Shown here: in pieces, positions 11,393 through 47,219 of the stretch | How the letters are laid out: each line of letters begins with the position of its first letter | Position numbering within the stretch: the first letter of the stretch is position 1 | Assembly (NCBI GenBank): GCA_026874595.1 | Contig: CM049306.1 | Location: 102,931,142 to 102,995,141 of the forward strand | Reading direction: 5' to 3' | Length of the DNA: 64,000 nt | From: Sipunculus nudus | Taxonomy: Eukaryota; Annelida; Sipuncula; Golfingiida; Sipunculidae | Position numbers and translations under genes: made by a program | Notes under the pieces: generated by a model | What the model saw: only the letters and a program-made list of their open reading frames with translations | Told to the model about the DNA's origin: nothing | Database searches by the model: none

Positions 11393-13400
11393 TCAACTAA
11401 CTCTTATGTTGTTGAAGGCCTGCAATCCAACCCCCCCCCCCCCCAAAAAAAAGGGATCTCCCTCATACTCTTTAATTTGCTCTATATGGACAACTCTTGT
11501 ATTTATTTTGTAATCGACATTGATGACCTGATCTTTTATAAGGTAAGATCCTAGCCAGCCTCTGTCTAGCTTCTTATTACCAATGGGAGGATAGTAGTAC
11601 CAAAACGAGGAACCTATCGCCATTTGTCCAGACGATGTCCTAACATCATAATAACGTTTCTGCCTTTGAGCTGATTTTCCACTCTGCTTCCTGGCAAATT
11701 CATGTGCTTTTCTTCATGCGTCCCGTAGTAACTCTACATATTTAATGGGACATTCTGGCTTGTCTATGGAGGAGGGCTTCCGTAAATAAGATCTACGGGC
11801 ATCCTAGTGTCATTCCTTAAAAATAGTAGGTTGGGGGAGCAATGAACGATAGATTCTTATGAACATTAGATAAGCAGCCTTTACATATGGAAGTATTTCA
11901 TACCAATTTTCGTGATTTTTCTTAACAAAGGAAGAAACGTTTCTGTCTCTGAGCTGATTTTTCACTCTGCTTCCTGGCGAATTCATGTGCCTTTCTTCAT
12001 GCGTCCCGTACCAACTCTACATATTTAATGAGACATTCTGTCTTGTCTATGAAGGAGGGCTTCCGTAAATAAGATCTACGGGCATCCTAGTGTCATTCCT
12101 TAGAAATAGTAGGTTGGGGAACAATGAACGATAGATTCTTATGAACGATAGATAAGCAGCCATTACATATGGAAGCATTTCATACCAATTTTCGTGATTT
12201 TTCTTAACAAAGGAAGAAACCATGCCAATAAAGGTACGCATGAAGCTCTTTTCCTGTCCATATGACTGTGGACGCTATGGAACTATGAAGTTTGTCTACT
12301 TCTTACATTGTGCAGAGCTCTTGAACAAGTTTAGATTCAAAATCACCTCCTGATCTGAATGTTTTTGTAACGGACAACCAAAGAGCAAAAAAAATTTAGT
12401 GACTAATTTGTCTGGGATTGCCGAAGCTTTGGTCCATTTGCTAAAGTAATCAGTAGGTTCAAGAATATACTGATTTTCAGACTCTGCCGTGGGTCAGGGA
12501 CCTTTAATGTCCAGTGCAATTCTTTAAAGTTAATTATCTGTTAGCTTCTGTTGTAAGTGTTACTTAGAAGGACCGAATCTGAGTTTCCTCTATGCATAAA
12601 TCTTACACTATCTGCACCATCTTTTTACATCGTCCTTTTGACCTGGCCAGTAAAACCTTTCTCTCAAATTGTGGATAGTTTTATTTACACCAAGATGCCC
12701 TGCAAGTCTCTGGTCATGAATCATATGCAGTTTCAAGTCAGCAACTCGAAATCTCTGAGAGCTTGGAAGAACGGGGATGCCTGAAGTGGGTACATCTGCT
12801 CTGTTGCCCTGAACATAGTAACCGGCTCGTTTGCATCTGTCCTAACGGGATTTTGGTTAGGATTTATTACTGTAATGGGACCCTCATTCTTCGTGGTATC
12901 AACTATTGCTGAACTCCCTCACATATTCTAGGTTAGGCGTTACCTTCCTGTGGTATTTTAACACCACGGAGCGATTCGATGTTACACATGATCTGAGCTT
13001 CATGTACTGCAGGGAAATCCCGTACAGTTTGCCTATGGACTCTAAAACATCCGGATGATGTGTTGTGAAACAGGGGGTAATTTACACCCTTAACTATCAG
13101 ATCATACTTCTCAAAATCTAACGACTCTTTCAGTTTCTTGAAAACATCTCTACCGATGAGAACCGGGTCTAACAAGGTTGCCACTATGAAGGAGTTTTCA
13201 CAATTCTCAACGCCTCTCTCAATCTCAAAATTACTTTACCCTTGGTAGGCATTCTCGCACCTGAGGCCATGGAGATTTTCTTCTCTACTGGAGCTAATCT
13301 GGGTTTCCTATCTGAAGGGAGAAGCTCTACAGTTTCTCACTCAGGATGTTATAGGATGATCCTGTATCTACCAGAAAATGAACTGCTTTCTAGATACGTT
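11393..13400 (-). pseudogene. Ty3/gypsy pol remnant: protease and integrase, reverse transcriptase missing
   Basis: Read on the minus strand in broken frames. The retropepsin active site LVDTGSS has DTGS at 13368-13357, and its C-terminal part (IGRDVFKKL) lies in 13184-12933. The integrase zinc-binding HHCC region follows at about 12730-12590 (AGHLGVNKT, FYWPGQ, WC..C). The integrase core is at about 12540-12047, with LDIKGP, KHSDQ and LPYVMAAY followed by MPVDLIYG. The post-core segment ending VVHIEQIKEYEG lies in 11623-11393. Only about 150 bp separate protease from integrase, so reverse transcriptase and RNase H are deleted. Many stops and frameshifts make it non-functional. Confidence 0.8.
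11653..12219. repeat. Direct tandem duplication of 283 bp inside the integrase remnant
   Basis: 11653-11935 and 11936-12219 are near-identical direct copies. Both contain TTCCGTAAATAAGATCTACG and end with CAAAGGAAGAAAC. The duplication repeats the end of the integrase core. Confidence 0.85.
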
Positions 13401-14038
13401 TGCCTCCCAGAAGATATCTCTCTTGGTTACCTAGTCCCAAAAGGGAGGTACACTGATCAAGCTTTCTCAAAATCTCTGTTCTGTCTCTGGTTCCGGACGC
13501 TCTTTCTCTCCGAGGTTGACCTTCTACCTCTGGATGAAATATTGCATATTTTCCTCAAATATGATACACAATTTTTTTCAACAAAGTTTTTGGATTAGCT
13601 TGAAAAGTGGTGAAATTGACTTAGATCTTCAAGGTCAAATTGGCGATATAATTGCTCATTCTTTTAAGTTTTCTTGTTAATACTGTCCAGAAATATAAAT
13701 CAGCCCCGAAACTGAACTGCTTCCTTGTCCTGTATATTGGCCACTCACCAAAAAATCTTTATATCTATGGGGAACATCATGAGATATATTGTGGACAAGG
13801 AAGGTACCTTAAACTTTCATAGGTTAAAGTGAGTGATAGAGGTAAAGTCGTCATCAGGTAACTTGAGTTTAAAAACAATGTTATCATAATAATGGTTCAT
13901 AATTGAGAAAAGATTCCAGCCCGACGGTAGTTCGTCTGCACTCTTTAAAATCTTTATTATCAGTTTTCACAAAATGTGATTTTATTTAATATTTGTGATA
14001 AGATAGGCGATACACATTTCCATCTCTCATTGTTATAT
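13401..14038 (-). pseudogene. Probable gag/5' internal remnant of the minus-strand gypsy element
   Basis: Lies upstream of the protease motif on the minus strand, where gag and the leader would be expected. Frames are broken and I see no zinc knuckle. The plus-strand open frame here is a shadow. Confidence 0.35.
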
Positions 14039-16204
14039 TGTAGTGATTTTAGGTTTTATTAAGCATATGTAGTGATGTTTTTGTAGGTTTTATAAAGGTT
14101 TTATAAAGTATATATGTAGGTTTTATAAAGTATATATGATACAACTTTAAGTTTCACTAAAGATCTTAACAGTATGTAGAGTATGGTTATATTTTTCCAT
14201 GTGTTCAGTTAGATTAAAGACCGTTTACTTTAACTTTACTACAGGAATGTTATAGCTTTGATGTGTAATGGGATACAGATTGTAATATTAGTCCATTTAT
14301 GATTTAAAAAACCCTATAGTAACGTCTTGTTATTTCTCCCAAGAGTTATTGGGTGCAGAGTAGCTTACAGTCAAGTCATGTGACTTTCCATAGGTGATGT
14401 TTAACTTAAATCGTGTTCTTGTTTCTGATTGGTTGATCAGTCCTATATTAAGACCTGTTGCCCTGGTCAGATGACAGTTCGGACTCAGTCAGTCAGTCGG
14501 TCAGAGACAGAGAGGGAAGTAGATGAAAGATGGTTGCGGCCAGAGATGTCAACGTATTCTGAGCTGACCGTCATGATGGTGAGTTAAGGGCTGGGGTGAA
14601 TGAAGCTGAGCTAGAGTAGGGAGATTAAAGCCCCGTTCCAACTTCTCACGAATTTCAGGCCGACTCGTGACGGTTCGTGGACGATCGGCCTATCGAGTGA
14701 AAAAAATTCAATCACGAGAACGTTGCCGTACGAGAGGAGTACGATGCCAGTACGACAGACTACGACGACACGATATAACACGAGACTTATAAGGATGTTC
14801 ACGACTCTGCTGCGACGTCCAGGAAACAGGTACGAAATCTCTACGGTTTTAGGAGACTAGACTACTTGTGGACGATGCCCCTACGAACATTCAATCTTGC
14901 TACGCCATGGCAATATAAATCACATGGTGATTTCTTTTTATTTTGCATCCTAGTTATCAACTATAAGTTATTGTTAGAGCTGCCTTGTAGGAGGAAGAAA
15001 ATATTATGCTGGCCGTGGCTGTACTGATCTTGAAGAGCAACGATCAGTGAGAAATCCTGTGTATTGTCCAGAATTTACGAGAAATTTTAACTGCTGATCA
15101 CTTATCTCAGGATTGGATTCTATAGTAAATGACTGGGATTTTTACACGAGAATATCTCATGTCCATAAAAAAAGCAAATTATATGACCACTGATACGTAC
15201 GACAAGTTATTAGAATATAACGAAAATTAGAAATAAATCCTAGATTGACAGTATCACACCACTAGAGATATGAACCAGGTTCAAACCACCTGGCTGAAAC
15301 TCATGCATTCGTACACTCCAAAAGATAAATAAGACATGAGTTAACAAAAAGTAATCAATCAATATATTATAGAAAACATACAATTACGTTTCTCAGGAGA
15401 GGCGCGCCATACATACAAGCACTGATGATAATAATAATATGATAATAATCACAGAAACAACCAACAAGTTCGTTAATCACAGTACACAGATTAGTCCCTT
15501 GTTAACACTTCTCCTGATAACATTACACACGTGACATCGGAATGTTGCGCTGCCCGGTTTTCTGTTTCTTCGCGTGTGTACACTGTACTGTCTGTCCACT
15601 TACGGATACAGGGAGCTCCGACTACGAACAGTAACGAATTCTAAGTGCACAAGACATTACTACCAACCTTGCCGAATGTTCAAGACATCATATACGACAC
15701 TCCCACAACTTCCCTAGGAAGTATTATGGTGCCAGTTTGTGGTGATTTGGAAGTGGGAAGGGGGCTTAAGATCTCAAGAAGAACCCAAACATGTACATAA
15801 TGCTCACACAAGCTCATAAATGTTCAAGAACGCTGAACCACGTACACGAACTCGTTAAGAAAATCTCAATCCAGATTGCATGTTAAATTCCATTAAATCA
15901 CACCGCTATGTTTACTGGTAGTTTCAGAGATACAATCAGTCACATAGTAATACCAGTAGTTCTAGTTGAGTATCATTATTCTAATGTTTCACTTTATTTT
16001 ACTTTATTCATTATTTCTTTGAATTTTAATTAAGTTTTATATTATACTCTTGTTTGTTACTTTTCGTCACGTCTTTGAAAAAACGTGCCTTCTTATATAA
16101 CCCTCAGTGCCCGGCTGGTTCGCGATGCGACCAGGTATCTAGTAATTGTAGTGAGAGGTCTTGGTAAATGGAGCGAGCTTATAACATCCCCTAGACAATG
16201 CGTA

Positions 16205-16205
<1 letters not shown>
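14039..16205 (+). repeat. Second gypsy LTR copy, inverted and split by an insertion
   Basis: Begins TGTAGTGATTTTAGG at 14039 and runs rightward, matching the reverse complement of 7905-8875. It includes the GATTGGTTGATCAG promoter block near 14428 and CTGGTTCGCGATGCGAC near 16113-16129. The match is interrupted at 14625 and resumes after 15769. No polypurine tract precedes it, and its orientation is opposite to that expected of a 5' LTR for the adjacent pol remnant. Confidence 0.72.
14629..15765. mobile_element. TTAA-flanked inverted-repeat element (piggyBac-like, non-autonomous)
   Basis: Flanked by TTAA at 14625-14628 and 15766-15769. The ends read AGCCCCGTTCCAACTTC and, as reverse complement of the right end, GCCCCCTTCCCACTTCC. 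It lies inside an LTR whose sequence is continuous on either side. TTAA duplication is the signature of the piggyBac superfamily. No transposase is visible. Confidence 0.65.

Positions 16206-16208
<3 letters not shown>

Positions 16209-16264
<56 letters not shown>
16209..16264. repeat. (TA)n microsatellite
   Basis: About 28 TA units. It produces spurious Ile-Tyr repeat reading frames on both strands. Confidence 0.97.
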
Positions 16265-16267
<3 letters not shown>

Positions 16268-16762
16268 GATTGAACCCGAATGGAAATATCGGGGTTGGAG
16301 GAGTTCTAATTTGTTATATAGCATGTTTACGCAAAATCATAACTACTGAATCGATCTCCCCATAGACCAAAAATTTGGAGGGGTGTGGATTGGGGATGCG
16401 GGGGGGGGGGGGGGTTATTCAACCGATGCATATATAAAAACTTTAGAACATTCTGCTTAGGAACTGGTTAATGGCTTTCCTTGTCATGGCGAAAGTATAT
16501 TGTCCACTGAATACATATTTATCAATAAGGCTCCAACCCCAAAACAAATATTCACCTTGTCTGAGGTTCCTGTTGACAATGGTAGGATAACCACGTGTGT
16601 CACAGGTAAAATTAATATTAGTAGCTCTATAAAAGGAAGGTATTATTTTCTTACTCATCGTGTTTTTTACCTGGAATATTGAAACCATGAAATGTGCGAT
16701 ATCCCTTTCTATCTATAAAACGGCGTCTAAAATTAAGTTTCATGTACTTAACCTGCTTTTTA

Positions 16763-16766
<4 letters not shown>

Positions 16767-16831
<65 letters not shown>
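16767..16831. repeat. (TA)n microsatellite
   Basis: About 32 TA units, then a short (CA)n. Confidence 0.97.
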
Positions 16832-16838
<7 letters not shown>

Positions 16839-19140
16839 TCACACACACAAGCGTCCCCTGGTGTTAGTAGATAAGATAACATTCTCAGGTCTAATAGTGC
16901 AAAATTTACAGCCCCTTCCGTAGGCTCACTAAATGAGGGAGCACCGTCGTGTGTCTGTGAAAAAGATTTCCAAAATACAAATATGTTTTCAATCTCTAGC
17001 TCAGGGTGAAGGTCTCAAGCGCTAGACATGTGACTGTTACGAAAGCAAATGCGGAGTTGAATTCTGGTGGAGACTGGAATGGTATTAAGAACAATTATGG
17101 CGCTATTAAAACATACCTTTCTCCTAGCTGCCAAGTACAGCATAACGACGAAACATTCTATAACAAATCTTTATTGAAATCGAAAAGCAATCGTCTTCAC
17201 GTGTTCGTAAATTCACAAACAAGCATGCAACTTGCATCAGATTATGCACAACTATTATCTTTTTCTTATTAAAATTAATAGGAATTCTATTGTTTTCTAT
17301 TCCGCGAGCGTATGCCTGGGGACCCGGAAATTGACTGGGTTTTGTTTTCTGGAGCTAAAAGAAATTTACACTTTAAGGGATTTTATAAAGCGACTGATTT
17401 AATACTCTTTGGTAATTTAGCCTCTCAATTTATGAATTAATATAGCGAATCCTCTTAAAACCCAAGGTCTGTTATACTGCTCGTAGTTAGAGTTGAAACC
17501 AGGTCAGCGTGGACGAAAGATACGGCATCCAGTAAAGATTCAGCAATAATTGCAATAAATTCATATGAAACTAATAACATAATATCTCTAAAAACATTAA
17601 TGAACTCACTGGAATGCTTGTAGAAATCGGGAATGCTAATGGACTATGCTAGTAAAAGCTCGCGTACAGGAAAACGGAAGAATACGGTACAGGACGACCA
17701 TCCCGCTCAGATTGGGTGGGCAACCCCTGCTACCCTTCCCTGCTAACTTACCCCGCGTGCGGGCAATGAAATGTTTCATGACACGACCATTAAAAAACAC
17801 GATATACATTACACTAAACAAACAAAAAAAGATATTTCACGCGTTTCATTGTCAGATAACACATACATAATTTTCACTTTTCAATTCAAAATAAGCATTA
17901 CATATGGTATAATTATGCTAAAATTAAATTGTTGCGCAATCCTTTAATCTAAGAAATACGTTTTCTCTGGTTGGAACGCATGTTGTCGAGGCCTCCCAAT
18001 GGTACTGCGTGATGAACGTTTATCCATTTGTTAAATCGAAGTCACCACAACCTGTACAAGATTCAAATGATTCTGCTCAATACATTTATAAACCAAATTG
18101 ATATGAATAAAAGAAGTTAAGGCAAACGATATTCGTAAGGACACGTGACATGAAGATCGATTTTTATCTTAAAATCGCTTCAATATGTTACGGATGTAGT
18201 GATTATACTTTTTTTAATTTTAGGCCAAGTAATGTATTCATATTTGCGAGTGCTAAGAGTTTTATATGCCTTTGTAAACTTAAAAAATAACTAAACGAAA
18301 CCTTTCTCAAAACTTTAAAATGATACATAAAACTACGGTCAAGGATATATATGAATCAATCGTTTTATATATTGTAGCATCCAAATGACCTTGTCTAATA
18401 TGGATTCATTTCGTCTGGCAGTAGGGCCTGGCTCTGCAGAGAAAGTCACAACAGAAAATACATGGCGAATTTATTTATGAATATCACTGATTGGTTCACA
18501 AATCAGTTTCAGTTCATTATACATTGTGCACTGTTACGACTTGCTGATTATTAGAATAGAAGTTATTATTTGAACATGCAAATTACTTCTATGATGATTC
18601 AAATTAAAAACCACAATGGTAATTAATGATCAATTACTGTTGAAAAAGTATGTACATTTTGTTTCCTTACATGCGACATGCTGGCTTGATAACAGAGAAC
18701 AACCGTTGAAATACAATGATAATTAGTTTTACGATTAGTCTGATTACTGTAACAACACAGTACTTACATTAGTAGTGTTAGTGCATTATTAACAGTGGTA
18801 TCACTTAATGTTTCAAACGGCAAACATGCAGAGGCCTTTATAACAGTTAACAACATTTCAAGTGCAACATGACTTATTTGATCAATCAGTGAAACATGCA
18901 CATATTCAAAATGCTGAAATTAAATAAGGTCGCATTCAGTTCAAAATTATTATTTCACTTGGAAATTTATTTCTGATTCTGGAGCGTATTCAAGAATGGT
19001 GAGCTGGTTAGTTAAAGATAATTTATGTAATCAAAATATTAGTTTAATAATTCAGCATGAATAAAATCATCCAGATTAATATGTCTCAATCGGTCCTATA
19101 ACTTCGTACAAATCAATTGAAAACTGACGTCTTCCTACCT

Positions 19141-19160
19141 CCCCCCCCCCCCCCCCCCCC
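19141..19160 (-). repeat. Poly(C) run
   Basis: About 20 consecutive C (G on the gene strand), within 750 bp of the last recognised SLC26-B exon. Confidence 0.95.
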
Positions 19161-19872
19161 GAATCTTCCTTTCCTTAACCACGAGTGTATATAGTGCGTC
19201 TGAAATACCTTCTCTGTTACACTTGGTTAATTAAAGCAAAATTAAAAAAAAAACAAGCTTGCAAAATATGATTTGTTATTCTATGTCAGATATATCTTAT
19301 ATAGATAGACACTTTACTTAAAAATTTGATGTTTACAAAAAAGCCAATACCGTTCAAGCATTTAGTTTGAGAATGAGATGTCTGAAATAGGCGTCTGCTA
19401 ACATCTAAATTACATAAATTTACGAGGGAATTTATAAAATATAGAATTACATATTCATTTACCCCAACCCCTTCCCGGTTTAAACATCCTGAAATTTGTA
19501 ATAAAATGCACATTCACGAAAACCATCTGTATGTACAAAGGTGGTATGGTTAGCTAGCTGGGAGGGGTTGTTCGTTGTAAAATGCTCATATATGTGACAT
19601 GTGTGTCTAACTATATTAGTGAAAGTGAAATAATTTCCATGATTTTGGTGCCGCGCCCTTCCCATGTTCATATCCCGGACAGAGATGAGATTCATTCCAT
19701 CAAATGAAAATGTTCTTATTGTACATTTAGGTGATAATTGGGAGATCAGAACTAAACTCATCAGTTCAGAAAGAACTATATTCTCTTTGCGTTGTTTTGA
19801 TTTATCTCAACATCTCTGATTTAAAGATGTCATACAGTTCAAAGCCGTCATACATCCGTGCCTCTGACTTAC

Positions 19873-43271
<23,399 letters not shown>

Positions 43272-46250
43272 ACTGTGCAGATTCTTTTTTCACTTTTGTC
43301 TAAATTAACAAATATAAATAAGAGTTGCCTAAAAGAAACGCAAACAATTGTTATGCGTGTAAATGGATGATTACATGTATTACAACATTTGATTATGACA
43401 ATTGCTTTAACATAATTTTCAAAGGATGTCTGCAATTGGTACAGCAGAACTCTTAAGCATATATGAGTATTATTACATCCATCAAGGACATTAGTCCAAT
43501 AAACGACAAGAAACTGTCACAGACATGCAGATACATCTACTTCACAAGGGCTTCACAATATATGTTGACTATAAAACAATCACATAGACAAAGAAAAGTG
43601 AACGTGTTTTAATTCCCAGTGAAATTAACCCAGTTTCTGCTATCCTAATAATCTTTACTGACATAGATATGTATAACCTATGGTCCCCGATAGCTAGTGT
43701 ACATTATCTAAGTTCTCGAACCGCCTGTAAATTATCCCACGATAAATTCCCAACAAAACATTTTCTCTACAAAGTATACACGCTACACGTTATCAGTTGA
43801 CTTTCCAACATAAACAGACGTGGAGTTGTACATGAGATGTTGGGCCATAGTTCACAGTTAAAAAAAGACAAAACACAAACCTTGCCAGGACGCCGACAAT
43901 CACGAATACAATTTAATACAAAATACACCAGTTGGTGTGGTGGAGATCTGGTGTAGGGAAAACTGTCCCTCTCACTTCGGATCTAGATAACAGAATGAAA
44001 TGCAGCGGCACAAGCGTCCGGGGTAGATATACCACCTTTGATAAGGCGAAAAAAAAGTCAAGTGCTGATCACTCTCTACTGATAAAACCTCTACGTAGTC
44101 AATCGTCAGGTAAATTATTTTTTACACACATTGAATATTAAACAGTTGATTTAAATTCTTGTTAATGTTTATACGACATCCCCCTTTACATGGGTCATTT
44201 TCAAGCGCATACAACATTACCTTAACAGAATGTCACTGCATGTATTTACTTCGAGTATAATAGCTCGATTGCATTGTTGATGTCACACATACAGGTCGCC
44301 TGTGACTTGTGAATGTATAATAGGACAATAGGGCAGTTGATGCCTAAACAAAAGTGTACAGCAGAATTATCGGAAATTCGCTCACCAACGATAAAATGAG
44401 TTTACAAACAAGTGCTGGATCAGCAGTTTCTGAGTACTGGCTACTAGATTATGGACTTGATTAAATAAAGAAGAAAAATGTCGACTTTAGATGGAGAGGG
44501 CACTGGAAGGAGAGAGAGCTAGTTGATATTTAAGCTAGCTGTGAAATTAGAGTTAAGTAATGCAGGGTGTTCCCAACACTATTCCTGTAACAGCAGTAGG
44601 TGGTGGCAGGGCAGAAGACACCGCGGTGCAGGAGTCGTTTTTTGGTCACTGATCCACTTGGCTAACATAAACGGTTACTGGTATCTAAAGTCAATCGTTA
44701 TAACCTTATAGATGAAATATAAGATTGCAGAGTTATAACTGTTCCACGGCTACTGAATTTGACAAGCCTATAATTACCATTAAACGCGAATGAAATAAAA
44801 ATGTCATTTAAGGGACCCAAAATCGTGTTTTTTATCAGTGTTCATTCTAAAACTTTTGGTCACCGTCACTTAATTCCGATTTCCAAAAAGATTCCACCAG
44901 AGCCTCTCTGAATTTTAAGACAAGTGAAGTCAGAGGTATGTAGGTCTATCAATTACGATTTGTATGACCAGTAAAAGGACAGGCAGGTAGACGGAATGAA
45001 GACGTACGCTCTATTGCATTATCCTAAACCAGTTTTGTTACAAGACTGTGATTTGTAGAAATTGGACATCGCAGGACCTTAACTTAGGAACTTTATAGGG
45101 TTCAAATCATTTCCAGTTACGGTAATCCTACAACACCGCGCAGATACAGACTCTAGTACTTGGAGATACGATATCCTACGAGCTTTTGTCTTTGATATGG
45201 ACATTACTGTTTGACCTGTCGATGTGAGGGCAAGTTCGTGTTTTCTAACAGTGAGAATCATGTGGAAAGCCAGGGGAATTGTGTTTGTCTATTCTATCGA
45301 AAGGATCAAAATCCAGTATGCCTTAACTGTATGAAAGATGTGATACAACAAGGGACATCCCCGTATTATATGTATTTTGTGCTAAGGCATTTATATTTAG
45401 AAGTCATAACACCCCCTGAATGTTCCCCTGAAGCCAAGTGCCGGCGCAGCAATTAGGCTGAAGGTCACAGTCCAGTTAACAAAAGAAAAGGTTGTATGTA
45501 CACGTCAGAGACATTCGTGCCTTATGATTACAGACCGAGCAGACGAGAGGACTGATAGAGTGCTGTGTGGAAAGAGATGTTCATGACTGTATTTGTGCAA
45601 TATGGATTGTGTTCCACGAACTGCCAGGAAAGTTACACTGGAGATCTTTGTGCCAAAACACTGTGCGATGACATTTTTTTATACTTTAATAATTTTATTT
45701 TTGATTATGCATGGTTGTGCACTGTCTGTCACGTTTTAGTAAAATTCCTTTATTAGTAATTGTTTAAATCTCTGACTTGGTGTGTTGTGATGTGATCCAG
45801 TTAAGAACTGCTACATACTTTAAAGAACCTGGAAGTAAGACAAGCGAGATCACGACAATCGATGTCATGTCATGCTAATTTTATCGAGGAACATCATGAT
45901 AATCATGTAGTGAAAATCATATTCATCTGTTTAAGGACAAAACATTTAATTGGAATAAAACGAATGCTTTTTTCTGCACCGCGATTTCGTTGCATCGCGG
46001 GTTTCAAACCTTTAGCAAAACTCTCCTTTCATTGGCCTAGGTATCCATGGACCTGTACCACTCACCTGGCGGTAAAACCCAGTATTCCATGCTAAAGCAA
46101 ATAGTGGTTATGTAGAAGGAGTTTTAGAACTACTGAAACGTATAATCATTGGATCGTTGATGTAGAATATCACCTGCATCTGATCTGATATCCCCCGGTG
46201 AATAACGACTGTGACATATTGTTAATCTTAAAAATAACCACACAGTACAC

Positions 46251-47151
46251 TAGGGCTGGGTATCGGTCCGCCTCTTCCGGTACAATACGTATTGCGATAC
46301 AGTTAATTCGATACCGATATGTATTGACGATACGTTTCATTTTTCTTTGTATATCATTTCTTAATACAAGCTCTGTTTCTTGTTTTTATATGTTTTTTTT
46401 TTATTTTAACATACAACATATTTAGTATGCTATGCACTTAAGCAGCTTAAGCTTGACATTAAATAAATAAACAAACCAGTTCCTTTTAATTATAAAAATC
46501 TATCTAATCAAGCAAAATCTCGATCTTCTTTGAGCCCTTAGCATCCCCCTCCCCCCCCCCAAAAAAAACATGTTTTATTGCATTTGGTGGGGTAGATCGT
46601 AGGCTGTTTTTTTTATCATGTTATCACACAGTTTTGTATAATTCTGTGAATATGAATCCCATTAGTCACTCTCCTGTTTGTACAGGATTTGTCCCCAGGC
46701 TTCGACCATTTATTTGACATCTGATGTCGAATGCGGGAATTCCGTGTAACCTATGACCGTTAAAAAATCAGAGATTAAATGACATATATAAAGATAGGAT
46801 TTATACGTAAATGTACCCTGTTCCTTGTAGCAATATGTGATGTGAATATCAGTTCATTAATAAAGAGAAACGTTATTATCATTCTCCTATTATCGCTCAC
46901 ATGCGCCTGCTTGTCATGGAAGTACTGACTTGCATGCGTATATACATTATTTACAAGACTTAAAAGCCAAGGCAGCAAATATATAGACTGAAGTACATTT
47001 AGATTTATAGTTCGTCATGGTTATATGTAAAGTTATAGTTAGAATGCTATTCATTAGCAAGCAATCGATACAGCATGCAACGCATTTCGGTTATCGTATC
47101 GACGTCGTGTATCGATTCGTATCGATATATCGATATATTGATACAGACCTA
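46251..47151. mobile_element. hAT-type non-autonomous element 1 (8-bp target duplication)
   Basis: CAGTACAC at 46243-46250 and 47152-47159 flanks the element. Ends are TAGGGCTGGGTATCGG and, reversed, TAGGTCTGTATCAATATATC. The copy A site near 3620-3640 lacks it. Its ends match those of the element at 50635-52090 in opposite orientation. No transposase is seen. Confidence 0.88.
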
Positions 47152-47219
47152 CAGTACACACTGGAGTATAGAATACGCAATAATGCACTATAAACGAAAA
47201 GTTCAGAAAACAGACATGG

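Larger units (their letters stand above)
16206..19872. other. Region 3' of SLC26-B, no gene resolved
   Basis: Contains (TA)n tracts at about 16209-16264 and 16767-16831, a G run near 16401 and a C run at 19141-19160. The end of SLC26-B (stop codon and 3' UTR) probably lies here, but no terminal exon is convincing. Frames at 16443-16688 and 19480-19761 have no recognisable family. Confidence 0.5.

Noticed and set aside
13242-13598. 118-codon plus-strand frame
   Set aside because: It is the opposite strand of the gypsy protease region carrying DTGS on the minus strand.
16085-16324. Reading frames with Ile-Tyr repeats on both strands (also at 16660-16923, 28222-28587, 29168-29386)
   Set aside because: They are translations of (TA)n microsatellites, not genes.
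16443-16688. 81-codon minus-strand frame as the terminal SLC26-B exon
   Set aside because: No resemblance to SLC26 C-termini and no suitable acceptor linked in phase; probably chance.
19480-19761. 93-codon minus-strand frame downstream of exon 18
   Set aside because: Sequence looks non-coding, and no acceptor with a pyrimidine tract places it in phase.
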